Shown: positions 36,176 to 45,160 of the stretch, in pieces
Layout of the letters: each line of letters begins with the position of its first letter
Numbering within the stretch: position 1 is the stretch's first letter
Source: Cerasicoccus sp. TK19100
GTDB taxonomy: Bacteria > Verrucomicrobiota > Verrucomicrobiia > Opitutales > Cerasicoccaceae
Length of the DNA: 64,000 nucleotides
Assembly: GCF_027257155.1 (NCBI RefSeq)
Contig: NZ_JAPWDU010000005.1
Span: forward strand, 248,001 to 312,000
Direction of reading: 5' to 3'
The notes under the pieces: generated by a model
Database searches by the model: none
Told to the model about the DNA's origin: nothing
Seen by the model: the letters and a program-made list of their open reading frames with translations, nothing else
Made by a program: the position numbers and the translations under genes

Positions 36176-38134
36176 TCAATCATATTGAATCAGGTAGAAG
36201 CGGCACCCTTCGGGAGAAATTGGGTCTTCATACGGAGGTATCGGTTGTGGGGATACGAGGGACCAATTACTGAGATTTTCACTGGTCCATAGTTGTCCGG
36301 TACCTGACCAGTCGATGATGTAGTCGTTGCCGAGGCTGACTGGTCGATAAAGCACGGGTGCCCTGGACGCCTGGTTGCCAATCACGACGGTGCCGATATA
36401 GTAAAAACCATTGCTGTTCGTGTTATTAGCACCTTTACTTATGGTCAGTGTAATCTCACCGGAAGCGTTTGGCTGCATGTCGGTGATCTTCGCTGTTGAG
36501 GAAACATTGTTGGCCGCATTAAGAGTGGCCGATTGACTAGTCGCACCCGTTAAAGTGTATTTCGTTTCGCGGTTGTCCGAGACCGAGGTTCTGGAGGCGT
36601 AGAATGTGAAGTCGTAGGCGGTTTCGGGATCGAGATTCGAAAAAAGAAAGACGGCCTTACCGTTATCGGTGAAACCAGCGAAGGTGCCATTTTGACCGTA
36701 AAGACTGTCCGCTGTGGCACCGCTAGGGTAGGGGCCGGAAGTGGCACCCTCGCCATTCGTCCCCGTGGGCGCGTCTGCTAAGCTTAGACTGATCCCCGTT
36801 GGCATTCCGCGCGAGTCGCGCAAGTTGCCGAGTAGCTCTGCGGGAGTGGCCGTGCTATTACCGACGGCGTTGCGAACCGATTCTTCCAGCGCCACTTGGT
36901 TCCAGACGTCGCTCGAGCCGGAAACGGTGTTAGCTCCGCCGAAATCTACGTAGATCAGATTCGGTGGCGATTGGGTTGCTTGAAGGCTTATGCGTCTTGA
37001 ACTGACCTGGGTATTGCCGGCGTTATCCCGGAGGGCGGCGGAAACTTCAACCAGAACGTTGCCGACGAGTTCGGTGGCCGTCGTGAGAGTGACGCTGCTG
37101 TTCAGGTTTGCGAGGGCCACGCTTTCGATCGCGATGCGGTTGCCCCGGTTGATGATAGTGTAGTTGGCCGGATCGCGGGCAGTGGTTTCGTCGAGTCGAT
37201 CATCAAATCGGAGAACCAGTGTTTTTGCGTCAGCTTGGGTGAGGCCTGTCCATGTGGGAGGTGTCGTATCGGATAAGTCTTCTGCAAGGCCCGCGGCGAC
37301 GACGGTCTGCCACGCGATGTTCTCGACGAATGCGGCCTCCGACGGTTTGAGATTCAGGTTCAGGGCAGTAACTTCTGCAGTGTTGTAGAGATCTACCGGG
37401 CTGTCCTGGTAGATCGCTGCGTAGTGCACGCAGGCGGAAAGATAGTAGCCGAGCGAGTTGCCATGGTAATCGTCGCTATCGAAAAGATCGATATAATTGG
37501 GATCGCTCGGGTGAAGATTGCCGCCCGCATGATCCCAAGCTTGGCCCACTGGGTTGACCTTGACTGCCGGGTTCGACGGATTGTCAGTGTTGAGTGAGTC
37601 TGCGAGTGCTTGATAATTCGTGACCAACTCGTTGAGCATTTCATCGGTCGACTCAAAGGTGCTGGAAGTGGATGTCCCGGTGATCAGGGAGTGGATCGCC
37701 GCACGTGCCCAAGTCTGGTAAAGGTGCACTTGCGTATCGGGGTTGTTGGCCAAAATCGAACCATACAGCAGTGTGCCGTAAGTCATGTGCTCCGAGACAT
37801 TGCCGATATGGGTGGGCTCGGTGGAATAATTTTGCATCACCACGTGGGTCCATGGCTGCGAGGCAATTTCGGTCTGATGGTTTTCGTAGTGATATTGAAA
37901 ATCCTTACCGCGGACAGCGGCTATCGCAGTAGTCGGATCTTCCTGCCCCGCCGCTCGTGCGAGGGCGTCGAAGATGTCCGGAACATTCCGGGCTCCGCCA
38001 CTACCGAGTGTGAAGCTGTTGCCCAGGAACAACACCTTGTTTTCTGCACCAGCAAAGTTCGTGAGTGTCACTAGGGCCAATATCGTGGTCGCGAGGTGGT
38101 TATATAACGCTTTCATGTCGTTGGGGCATTGCAT
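36176..38134 (-). CDS. SGNH/GDSL-type hydrolase (DUF4886-like) with Ig-like and malectin-like domains, secreted
   Basis: The start at 38134 gives GGGGA 8 bases upstream and a signal peptide (LATTILALVTLTNFAGA); ATGs at 38197 and 38116 are alternatives. From 38134, ENKVLFLGNSFT puts the nucleophile at S40, and SDDYHGNSLG about residue 230 supplies the Asp/His pair. This is the pattern of SGNH esterases, which often remove acetyl groups from polysaccharides. Next come a Big_5/SwmB-like Ig domain with TATELVGNVLVEVSA, a malectin-like domain (LIYVDFGG...ASRTSVSDNRETKYTLTG) and a short WSGTG...FYLI end module. The last three are shared with the chimeric enzyme at 16383. An operator-like repeat lies upstream. 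Confidence 0.72.
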   Translation of the reverse strand: MQCPNDMKALYNHLATTILALVTLTNFAGAENKVLFLGNSFTLGSGGARNVPDIFDALARAAGQEDPTTAIAAVRGKDFQYHYENHQTEIASQPWTHVVMQNYSTEPTHIGNVSEHMTYGTLLYGSILANNPDTQVHLYQTWARAAIHSLITGTSTSSTFESTDEMLNELVTNYQALADSLNTDNPSNPAVKVNPVGQAWDHAGGNLHPSDPNYIDLFDSDDYHGNSLGYYLSACVHYAAIYQDSPVDLYNTAEVTALNLNLKPSEAAFVENIAWQTVVAAGLAEDLSDTTPPTWTGLTQADAKTLVLRFDDRLDETTARDPANYTIINRGNRIAIESVALANLNSSVTLTTATELVGNVLVEVSAALRDNAGNTQVSSRRISLQATQSPPNLIYVDFGGANTVSGSSDVWNQVALEESVRNAVGNSTATPAELLGNLRDSRGMPTGISLSLADAPTGTNGEGATSGPYPSGATADSLYGQNGTFAGFTDNGKAVFLFSNLDPETAYDFTFYASRTSVSDNRETKYTLTGATSQSATLNAANNVSSTAKITDMQPNASGEITLTISKGANNTNSNGFYYIGTVVIGNQASRAPVLYRPVSLGNDYIIDWSGTGQLWTSENLSNWSLVSPQPIPPYEDPISPEGCRFYLIQYD

Positions 38135-38288
38135 TTTAGAGTCCCCGAAGATGGGTTGAGTCATCGGCCCAGCTTGGAGGTGTATCGGCGGGTTCATCTA
38201 TTGTGTTTCAATAGAGAATTCAGTGCCGACTATTCTTAATATCGATAATCGAAGTTAAGATTTTATCTAACAGCCTAGCTGGAAATAA

Positions 38289-38310
38289 TGCAACATATAT
38301 TCATGTTTCA
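38289..38310. promoter_or_regulatory. Operator-like inverted repeat, TGCAAC-N10-GTTTCA
   Basis: Arms TGCAAC and GTTTCA, 10-base spacer, with outward AATAA on the left and TTAAA on the right. It lies about 155 bases upstream of the SGNH hydrolase start on the minus strand. Confidence 0.55.
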
Positions 38311-38439
38311 TTAAAGGATTTCACGCGCAGCCCCATTTTCGCTTTCTTGAAGTGGAATGAACATCGCCGTGAATGCGGCGCACAGTGTGATTGCTGTCGC
38401 CCAGGTAGGGGGCATTTGCCCTTGTAGGGGAGGTGGGGC

Positions 38440-39516
38440 TTAGGTGGTCAAGTTGCGGATCACTTTGGTTGGCAGCACTTTGTTCTGTTTGATGCGATCA
38501 CCAATAAGTTTTCCCGCGACCGATCCCATTTCGACGAAGGGGATATCGACTGTGGACAATCCGCCCAAGTGAGCGATCTCGGTTCCCATTCCGGAGATGA
38601 TGCCGACTTTTTCCGGGCAGCGGATGCCGGCCAAGCGGATGGTATCGAGAAGGAGTTTGCAGACGCTGTCTTCCAGACAGAAAATTCCAATGCGCTCGGG
38701 GGCGTTGCGGATGAGTTCGACCAGCTGTTGGCGTTCCCGGTTGTTTGTGGCCAGGCAAACGTCCTCCGGATTGAATTGGGTCAGTTCGCGGGCGGCCTTT
38801 TCGCCTGCCTCGGCCATTTGGTCGACGGCTGAGTCACCCTTGAAGGGAATCGCGATGATGATCCGCTCGTAGTTCTGGTCCAGAAGGTGACTGATCGCCT
38901 GGCGGCCTGCCGTGTCGTAATCGATACTGACCGAAGAGATGCCCTCGACCTTTGTCGATCGCCACAGGAGGACTGCGTTGCGCAGGTCGTCGACGCAGTG
39001 GTCGAGCACGTCTTCGTGCCAAAGATGGTCGAGTAGAAAGCCATGTTGGCTTTGCGGGTTGGTGCGCAACACTCGTCGAAATGACTTGAGCTGTTCCACG
39101 GAGTTTTGGAACTGAGGGGCCTCCTCTGGTTCGGTCAGAGTGACTAGGCGGACATCTGATGGGAACAGCAGGCTGCGACGTGCCTCGGCGCACTGTCTGC
39201 TAAATCCTTGGAGCATTAGTCGATAGCTTACATGCCGCGCGGTGAGCTCGCGCACCAAGCAGAACACGGGTTTGGGGCGTTCTGCCATTTCGCGTCCACT
39301 GGGCAGGAAATAGCGACCGCTGTCGCTGCGCCAGACTAAGCCTTCCTTGTTGAAGCGGCGCAAGACGCGATGGGCAGTCACATTGGACACACCGAACTTG
39401 TCCGCCAGATCCCGCGTGACGGGTAGCGGGTTGCTGGGGTCCCAGTTCCCGTCCTTCAGAAGCTTCAGGATTTCTTTTTCCAGTTTGATGACTTGTTGTC
39501 CTTTTTTTCGCGGCAT
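38440..39516 (-). CDS. GntR-type/LacI-type hybrid transcription regulator
   Basis: A 358-residue cytoplasmic regulator. Residues 1-75 form a GntR-type winged helix-turn-helix (PLPVTRDLADKFGVSNVTAHRVLRRF). Residues from about 80 resemble the LacI-type sugar-binding core, with VSIDYDTAGRQAISHLLDQNYERIIIAIP and IPFVEMGSVAGKLIGDRI. This is the AraR-like architecture that releases DNA when a sugar binds. Its own upstream region (39584-39610) has two TGTAAC copies 21 bases apart, and the 22-base inverted repeats WGHAAC-N10-GTTDCW occur in front of many neighbouring enzyme genes. I infer it is the local regulator of this set. Another regulator elsewhere in the genome remains possible. Confidence 0.82.
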   Translation of the reverse strand: MPRKKGQQVIKLEKEILKLLKDGNWDPSNPLPVTRDLADKFGVSNVTAHRVLRRFNKEGLVWRSDSGRYFLPSGREMAERPKPVFCLVRELTARHVSYRLMLQGFSRQCAEARRSLLFPSDVRLVTLTEPEEAPQFQNSVEQLKSFRRVLRTNPQSQHGFLLDHLWHEDVLDHCVDDLRNAVLLWRSTKVEGISSVSIDYDTAGRQAISHLLDQNYERIIIAIPFKGDSAVDQMAEAGEKAARELTQFNPEDVCLATNNRERQQLVELIRNAPERIGIFCLEDSVCKLLLDTIRLAGIRCPEKVGIISGMGTEIAHLGGLSTVDIPFVEMGSVAGKLIGDRIKQNKVLPTKVIRNLTT

Positions 39517-39583
39517 AAACGAGATCTAGATTTATTGGAGAATCGCCCTGCGAGGCAGTAGGATTCGCGAATATGATTATCTT

Positions 39584-39610
39584 GTTACAGAATGCAATGT
39601 GTGCGTTACA
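39584..39610. promoter_or_regulatory. Direct-repeat operator-like sites upstream of the regulator gene
   Basis: GTTACA occurs at 39584-39589 and 39605-39610, 21 bases (two helical turns) apart, in the same orientation. Read on the minus strand both sites are CATTNTGTAAC. They lie 68-94 bases upstream of the regulator start and match the half-site used elsewhere in inverted form, which suggests autoregulation. Confidence 0.5.
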
Positions 39611-39785
39611 TAATGATGGGTGCCAGCGTCAAGCCCCTTTCGCAAGATATTCATCGAATCCTGTTTTTTAAGTCGTTTCCTGTTGGAACGTTGGCCGAAA
39701 TCGACCGTTAATCAGTTTTCAGCTTAAGTCTCTCTAGGGCGCAGGGCGCTAGGGTTCTTTTCGCAGAGTATCGATAAATTTGGAA

Positions 39786-39807
39786 AGTAACAAAAAAACC
39801 TGTTGCA
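39786..39807. promoter_or_regulatory. Operator-like inverted repeat, AGTAAC-N10-GTTGCA
   Basis: The same arms and spacing as at 29993. It lies 50 bases upstream of the chosen start of the second GH123-like gene; the two paralogous genes thus share the same operator. Confidence 0.65.
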
Positions 39808-39856
39808 TTATTGGCTACCTCAACTAGTCTGTATAGGAAATATAAGAACCCGAATT

Positions 39857-42337
39857 ATGAAACTAAGATACTTTCTGTTCCTGTCCCCGCTGGTTGTTCT
39901 GGGGCTACAAAAAAACGTTCAAGCTGAACATGTGCTCTATGATTTTGAAAACAGCTGGCAATTTGAGGATTGGGAATACAATCAATCGGATCTGACAGTC
40001 GAAGCTTCAGAGGAGTTCGCAGTGAGTGGCACGACCTCGGCTCGATTTTATTCTCCGCCAAAAGCGATTGCTCCGACTTTTGAATCCAGAGTGTGGGATA
40101 ACAACTGGGAAGACGCTGACCGCATCGCGATGAACTTCATCAATCCCACTGAGGAAGAGCAACGGATCCATGTATTGGTTGGTAGTGAAGTGACCGGATT
40201 TGCGTTTGAAGTGACATTGCCAGCCTTGAGTCACATTCGCCAAGTCACGGAATTGCAGTTTTCTGAGGCCGTGCGTACGCACAATATCAATGCGATCACC
40301 TTTACTGGCCAAGTGAACAAGGAAGTGCTTTTTTACTTGGATAATATCAGCCTCTTGGAAGAGGGCGAGGAGCCTTTGGATAAGCCCGAAGAAGGTGAAG
40401 ATCGTAAGCCCAAGAAAACGTTTACGATTACTGAGGATTCCGGTGGTCTGACAACCGATCTGGATGTATACCGAGTTGAGTTTGCTGCAAGCAAAGCGGA
40501 AGACTTGCGTGCGTACTTTGAAACTTTGAATTTGAGCTCAGAGGACGTCGTTTCGTTTTTGAATCATGAGTTGGATGGATTAGTTGCCGAGTTCGCAGAG
40601 AGCGAATCGGCCGAAGAGCAGCAAGCGGTTCTTTTGAAAATGAAGCGACTGCAGATGACTGCGGATCGCTTCGTGGAAGCTGAATCCTACTTGCCTGAAT
40701 ATAGCGGGGACAAAGGAGCTGGTTTTGTCGTTGGACTCGCTGATTCGATGGTGAAGGTCATGCCGAAGCACCTGCCGGCTCATTTAACGATGGCTGACTC
40801 CATTGAGCTCAGCCTGGCCGGTGGCGAGAAAGAAGCGTTTCAGGTCGCCGTGATGCCTTATGAGAAGCCAGCCGAGAGGGTTACCGTTGAACTGAGTGAG
40901 TTGAAGGGCCCGGGCGGTGCGATTCTGGACGGGGCAATGACTGGTGTCGAACTGGTTACTTATACCGAAACTACCTATAAGACTGCGCCTGATGTTGAGT
41001 ATATAGGCTGGTGGCCGGATGCGCTTATGGCGAAAGATGAGCCGATTGATGTGGCCATGGGCGATGTGCAGAGCTGGTGGGTCCGTTTGGCGGCTAAGCG
41101 CGATCAGCTGCCTGGTGAATACACCGGACAGGTCATTATTTCCAGCAACGGGAAGAAAGTCATGTCCTATGACGTCACCGTAACTGTCCGTGCATTCAAT
41201 GTTCCCAAGCACGCGCCGATCCCAACGGCACTGACCTTTGTGGATCGTAATTTGGATAAGGTAACTGCCATTGGCGATGAAACGTCTTTTGATGAGAACT
41301 GGAACAAGATTAAATTCGATTATGCGGACAAGCTCGCAGAGTATATGATCAATATGGATAGCATCTATCGTACGCCAAAGAAGGGGCGGGTCGATACGAT
41401 TGACTGGGACATCGTCGAGTATCTGCACGATAAAGGGCAGCTCGTGAGTGTATGCTTAGGCTATTTCTGGGGCACCTCGGATGAAACGGTGGAACTCTTT
41501 CGCCCGCACTACGAGAAGGCCAAAGAACTAGGAGTTATGGATCACGTTTACATCTACGGATACGATGAGCGAAACAGTGATCAGTACGAGAATATTAATA
41601 CCTTTTCAGAGAAATTTGCGAAGCAATTTCCAGAAGTGGATCTGATTATGACGACTTCGCAGGATCACAGTTATGGATTTGATTCCGTGATGAAGTCCCT
41701 GACTGGCTGGTGCCCGATTATTTCCCGTTACAATCCAACGCTGGCCGAAGAGGCTCGTAAGCTCGGTCGTCAAGTATGGCTCTACACATGTGTGTGGCCG
41801 CCGCACCCGTATCCAAATATCTTTACGGATTATCCCAATATCGATAACCGGATTCTGTCCGGCATGATGTTGGCCAAATACAAGCCGGATGGCTATCTAT
41901 ACTACCATACGGCATGGTGGCGCACATACGGCGGGATCACGCAATACCCATACACCGACTGGAATCCCACGACCTTTCCGGGGACGAATGGAGATGGGGC
42001 CTATTTTGCCATCGATGAAGATGCGAACCTCTTGCCCACAGTACGGGTTGAAAACTATCGCGATGGTCTCGAAGACCTTGCTTACTACATGATCCTTCAA
42101 CATCAGATCAAACTCAACGAGCAGTCTGACAATCCTGATGAAGAATGGCTCAAAGTAGCCCGCGCGACCCTCGCTGCGAATGACGATTATGTCCGTACTA
42201 GAATCGATTGGACAAAAGACCCCAAGGAGGTGCGTCACTACCGGACACAGCTAGCGAATGCGATCGAATCATCTCCAGAAAAAGATACCGATCCGTGGAA
42301 AGATGGCATGGGTGTTCTGGGTATTGACTGGAATTAA
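39857..42337 (+). CDS. GH123-like protein (DUF4091), secreted, paralogue of 27522-29948
   Basis: The ATG at 39857 begins MKLRYFLFLSPLVVLGL, a signal peptide; an in-frame TTG at 39803 falls inside the operator repeat and is rejected. The 826-residue protein has the same order as its paralogue: N-terminal YDFENSWQFEDWEYN domain, helical linker, beta-sandwich, DUF4091/GH123 barrel. The Asp-Glu pair is D570-E571 in YIYGYDE, and MTTSQDHSYG and WPPHPYPNIFTDYP are kept. An acidic linker (EEGEEPLDKPEEGEDRKPKK, about 190-210) is absent from the paralogue. As family GH123 includes beta-N-acetylgalactosaminidases, it should act on a glycan, but the specificity is not shown. Confidence 0.78.
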   Translation: MKLRYFLFLSPLVVLGLQKNVQAEHVLYDFENSWQFEDWEYNQSDLTVEASEEFAVSGTTSARFYSPPKAIAPTFESRVWDNNWEDADRIAMNFINPTEEEQRIHVLVGSEVTGFAFEVTLPALSHIRQVTELQFSEAVRTHNINAITFTGQVNKEVLFYLDNISLLEEGEEPLDKPEEGEDRKPKKTFTITEDSGGLTTDLDVYRVEFAASKAEDLRAYFETLNLSSEDVVSFLNHELDGLVAEFAESESAEEQQAVLLKMKRLQMTADRFVEAESYLPEYSGDKGAGFVVGLADSMVKVMPKHLPAHLTMADSIELSLAGGEKEAFQVAVMPYEKPAERVTVELSELKGPGGAILDGAMTGVELVTYTETTYKTAPDVEYIGWWPDALMAKDEPIDVAMGDVQSWWVRLAAKRDQLPGEYTGQVIISSNGKKVMSYDVTVTVRAFNVPKHAPIPTALTFVDRNLDKVTAIGDETSFDENWNKIKFDYADKLAEYMINMDSIYRTPKKGRVDTIDWDIVEYLHDKGQLVSVCLGYFWGTSDETVELFRPHYEKAKELGVMDHVYIYGYDERNSDQYENINTFSEKFAKQFPEVDLIMTTSQDHSYGFDSVMKSLTGWCPIISRYNPTLAEEARKLGRQVWLYTCVWPPHPYPNIFTDYPNIDNRILSGMMLAKYKPDGYLYYHTAWWRTYGGITQYPYTDWNPTTFPGTNGDGAYFAIDEDANLLPTVRVENYRDGLEDLAYYMILQHQIKLNEQSDNPDEEWLKVARATLAANDDYVRTRIDWTKDPKEVRHYRTQLANAIESSPEKDTDPWKDGMGVLGIDWN

Positions 42338-42467
42338 GTCCAGGCACTTCAGATATTTGCTCAGCTGTGACCTCCTATTCTGGAGAGATGTCCCGTCATA
42401 TATGGGGCAGGGGCTTTCTTAGTTAGCTGTATGGAGGCCAAATAGATGCAATTTAATGATTTAAAAG

Positions 42468-44213
42468 ATGAGACAATTTTTACTAACCACTGAGGGCGAC
42501 CGCTTCATGCGTGACGGAAAACCGTTTCGCATACTTTCCGGCGCTTTGCACTATTTTCGGGTTGTGCCTGAGTATTGGGAGGACCGTCTCCGTAAATTCA
42601 AAGCTTGTGGTTTGAATACCGTTGAGACGTATGTGCCCTGGAATCTGCATGAGCCGAAGCCTGGTGTATATAATTTTTTCGGTATGCTGGACATTCATAA
42701 GTTCATCGAGATCGCCACATCGCTTGACTTGGATGTGATTGTGCGTCCCGGCCCCTATATTTGTGCAGAGTGGGAATTCGGAGGTTTTCCAGGGTGGTTG
42801 TTGAAGGATCGCAATCTCCGTCTGCGTTGTATGGATCAGGCCTACCTTGGACACGTGGATCGTTACTTTGAACGATTAACGCAGGAGTTTGTCGATTTGC
42901 AATGTAGTCGCGGCGGTCGAGTAATTGCGGTTCAAGTTGAAAATGAATACGGAAGTTATGGCACTGATCAGAATTATCTACAATGGATGGAGGACTGTCT
43001 GAGGCGACATGGAGTTGACGTCTTGCTCTTTACATCAGATGGACCGCAAGATGACATGCTGCAAGGTGGGACTTTGCCCCACTTATTAAAAACCGCTAAC
43101 TTTGGATCCAACGCGACCGAGGCTTTCAAGAAGCTACGCGAATACCAGCCAGAAGGTCCATTGATGTGTATGGAGTTCTGGGTTGGCTGGTTTGATCACT
43201 GGGGGTTAAAGCACAATCGCCGTGATGCAACGGATGCAGCCCAAGCCTTGGATGAGATTTTGAGCAATGATGCATCGGTAAATGTTTACATGATGCATGG
43301 GGGCTCTAATTTTGGTTTCTGCAATGGGGCAAACAAATTTGAGACTTATACGCCAACCGTCTCTAGCTATGACTATGATGCACCCTTGGACGAACAGGGA
43401 AATCCTACGCTGAAGTTTGAAAAATTTCGGGAAGTTTTCGCCAAGCATGGTGCGGAAGTTGGACCGATTCCGGAGCGTAGCTCAGGTGTGGCTTTTGGAA
43501 TGGCAAAGACACTTCAATCTGCTCCTTTGCTGGATCAGTTGGATAAAATTTCTACGCCAGTCTTATCCGGTGCTCCATTGAGCATGGAGGATGTCGATCA
43601 GAGCTTTGGCTTTATTCTCTATGAAACGCAGATTTTCGGGCCACGCCCCGAGTCGAAAATATTTCTTCAGGACGTGAGGGACCGCGCGTGGGTGTATGTT
43701 GATGGAGTACTCCTCGGTGTGGTTGAGCGAAATGAGCCGCAGGTTGGCATTCCTGTTACAATCTCCGAGTCTAGTGCCAAACTACAAGTCTTGGTCGAAA
43801 ACTTAGGTCGTACTAATTATGGGCCTGAACTCTATGACCGAAAAGGAGTGACGCACGGCATACGCCTGGGGCTTCAGTTCTTGCACACTTGGAAGAACTA
43901 TCCGCTGCCCTTAGAGGACCTCTCCGCAGTGGAATGGGGGGGCGCTACTGCGGATGGCACTCCCCGCCTATACCGGGCGGAAATCGAGGTGGATGCACCT
44001 GCGGATTGCTTCCTGCGCATTAACGACGGTCACCACGGCGTTGTCTGGTTGAATGGTTTCAACCTCGGGCGCTACTGGGAGATCGGCCCACAAAAAACGC
44101 TATACGTGCCAGCACCTCTATTGAAGCCCGGACTTAATACGATTGAGTTTTTTGAGACCGAGTCAAAGGCCGTGCCTTCAGTTGAGTTTTTGGCCGAGGC
44201 GATCCTCGGTTGA
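42468..44213 (+). CDS. GH35 beta-galactosidase, cytoplasmic
   Basis: A 581-residue retaining beta-galactosidase without a signal peptide. RILSGALHYFRVVPEYW at the N-terminus, TYVPWNLHEPKPG (about 54-66) and RPGPYICAEWEFGGFPGWL are GH35 hallmarks. The likely acid/base is E160 in VENEYGSYG, and the likely nucleophile is E236 in CMEFWVGWFDHWG. After the barrel (to about 320) come the usual two beta-jelly-roll domains, ending with GVVWLNGFNLGRYW. It would remove beta-linked galactose from imported oligosaccharides. No WGHAAC-N10-GTTDCW repeat was seen in front of it, so its control may differ from that of the genes to its left. Confidence 0.92.
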   Translation: MRQFLLTTEGDRFMRDGKPFRILSGALHYFRVVPEYWEDRLRKFKACGLNTVETYVPWNLHEPKPGVYNFFGMLDIHKFIEIATSLDLDVIVRPGPYICAEWEFGGFPGWLLKDRNLRLRCMDQAYLGHVDRYFERLTQEFVDLQCSRGGRVIAVQVENEYGSYGTDQNYLQWMEDCLRRHGVDVLLFTSDGPQDDMLQGGTLPHLLKTANFGSNATEAFKKLREYQPEGPLMCMEFWVGWFDHWGLKHNRRDATDAAQALDEILSNDASVNVYMMHGGSNFGFCNGANKFETYTPTVSSYDYDAPLDEQGNPTLKFEKFREVFAKHGAEVGPIPERSSGVAFGMAKTLQSAPLLDQLDKISTPVLSGAPLSMEDVDQSFGFILYETQIFGPRPESKIFLQDVRDRAWVYVDGVLLGVVERNEPQVGIPVTISESSAKLQVLVENLGRTNYGPELYDRKGVTHGIRLGLQFLHTWKNYPLPLEDLSAVEWGGATADGTPRLYRAEIEVDAPADCFLRINDGHHGVVWLNGFNLGRYWEIGPQKTLYVPAPLLKPGLNTIEFFETESKAVPSVEFLAEAILG

Positions 44214-44409
44214 GCATGCCTCAAGCATGTCTCCGCGTAATGCCTAAAAATTCTTCCGACCTCATGAATGCAAGGGTTCCGAGTGTTATGCTGTAGACCT
44301 TCTGTTCGGTCGTGTATTGTTTGCCTTTCATGGTCTGGTCTCTTTCTATGGGGCCAGAGCAATATTTCAAGCGGGCTCAATTGCAAAGCTCGATTACCGG
44401 CATTTAAAA

Positions 44410-44445
44410 GAAAGGCCCCGCCCGCATTCGCGGGAGCTTTTCTAG
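44410..44445 (+). terminator. Possible terminator hairpin after GH35 gene
   Basis: CCCGC-ATTC-GCGGG hairpin flanked by AAAG and CTTTT, about 200 bases after the GH35 stop. It could act on either strand; the distance from the gene makes it uncertain. Confidence 0.35.
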
Positions 44446-44462
44446 CCAACGCCTTTCAGAAC

Positions 44463-45160
44463 TCAGTTCACTCCGACATGATAATCCAGCAGTCTCGTGA
44501 GCTTCTGAGTATGGCAGGGTAGTCGTACCAGACTCATGCCCTTCATTGCTTCGGTGAAGGCGTTGTGGATGCTACACGCTGTGCGGGGGTTGAAGGCGTC
44601 GCATGAGGGCACCCGCGCCTCCTTGAGCACTTGATGGACGAGTCGGTTGGCGATGACGCCGGAGTCGATCGATCAGATGATCAGGTTTTGGGCGGAGCGA
44701 TCTCGGGTAGTCGTGACTGCTTATGGGCATCAATGCGTTAGTTCTGCGCCTTCCTTGTGGATCGTACCTACTACTGCTTCACGCGCAACATCCTGTAGGT
44801 CCCAGAGGGTGAAGCCTGTGTGCTTACGGCTGAACTTGATTGAGCTGTGGAAGACGAGATTGTCGCAGACTTTTACTTGGGTGCCGGGATTAGTCCAGCA
44901 GGTAGGCGCTTGTCATGGCTGTTGCGGATGCCGAGTATCCAGAGGTAGTCTCGGAAGCAGTTTTTGGCTTGGATTTCGATGAGTCCGTGGTAGCGCTGTC
45001 TGTCCTAGGGCAATGCGTGGGCTTGCTCGGCGATCACGAGTCCTTGTTCTGGCAGAGACAGCTCGCCAACCTGAATCAGGCTCAGGTTGGCAATAGGCTG
45101 CCAGGTTACGCGTTCGACTCTCTTGCCCCGTGCCACTTTATGTGCGGGTAAGATTGAGTT
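44463..45160 (-). pseudogene. Decayed DUF932-family gene
   Basis: Read on the minus strand, several frames together give fragments of a DUF932 (phage/plasmid-related) protein. They include KRVERVTWQPIANLS, LVIAEQAHALP and DYLWILGIRNSHDKRLPAGL; further along come VKVCDNLVFHSSIKFSRKHT and, near the end, AFTEAMKGMSLVRLP and LLDYHVGVN before a stop. In-frame stops (after HALP) and frame changes (after PAGL and past GAELTH) break it, so it is not functional. DUF932 genes are commonly carried on mobile or defence-rich regions. The relic may extend to about 45330, where some coding-like sequence remains. Confidence 0.65.

Noticed and set aside
44268-45151. Three plus-strand frames in the gene-free region
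   Set aside because: The minus strand carries a recognisable, broken DUF932 sequence; the plus-strand frames are its shadows.
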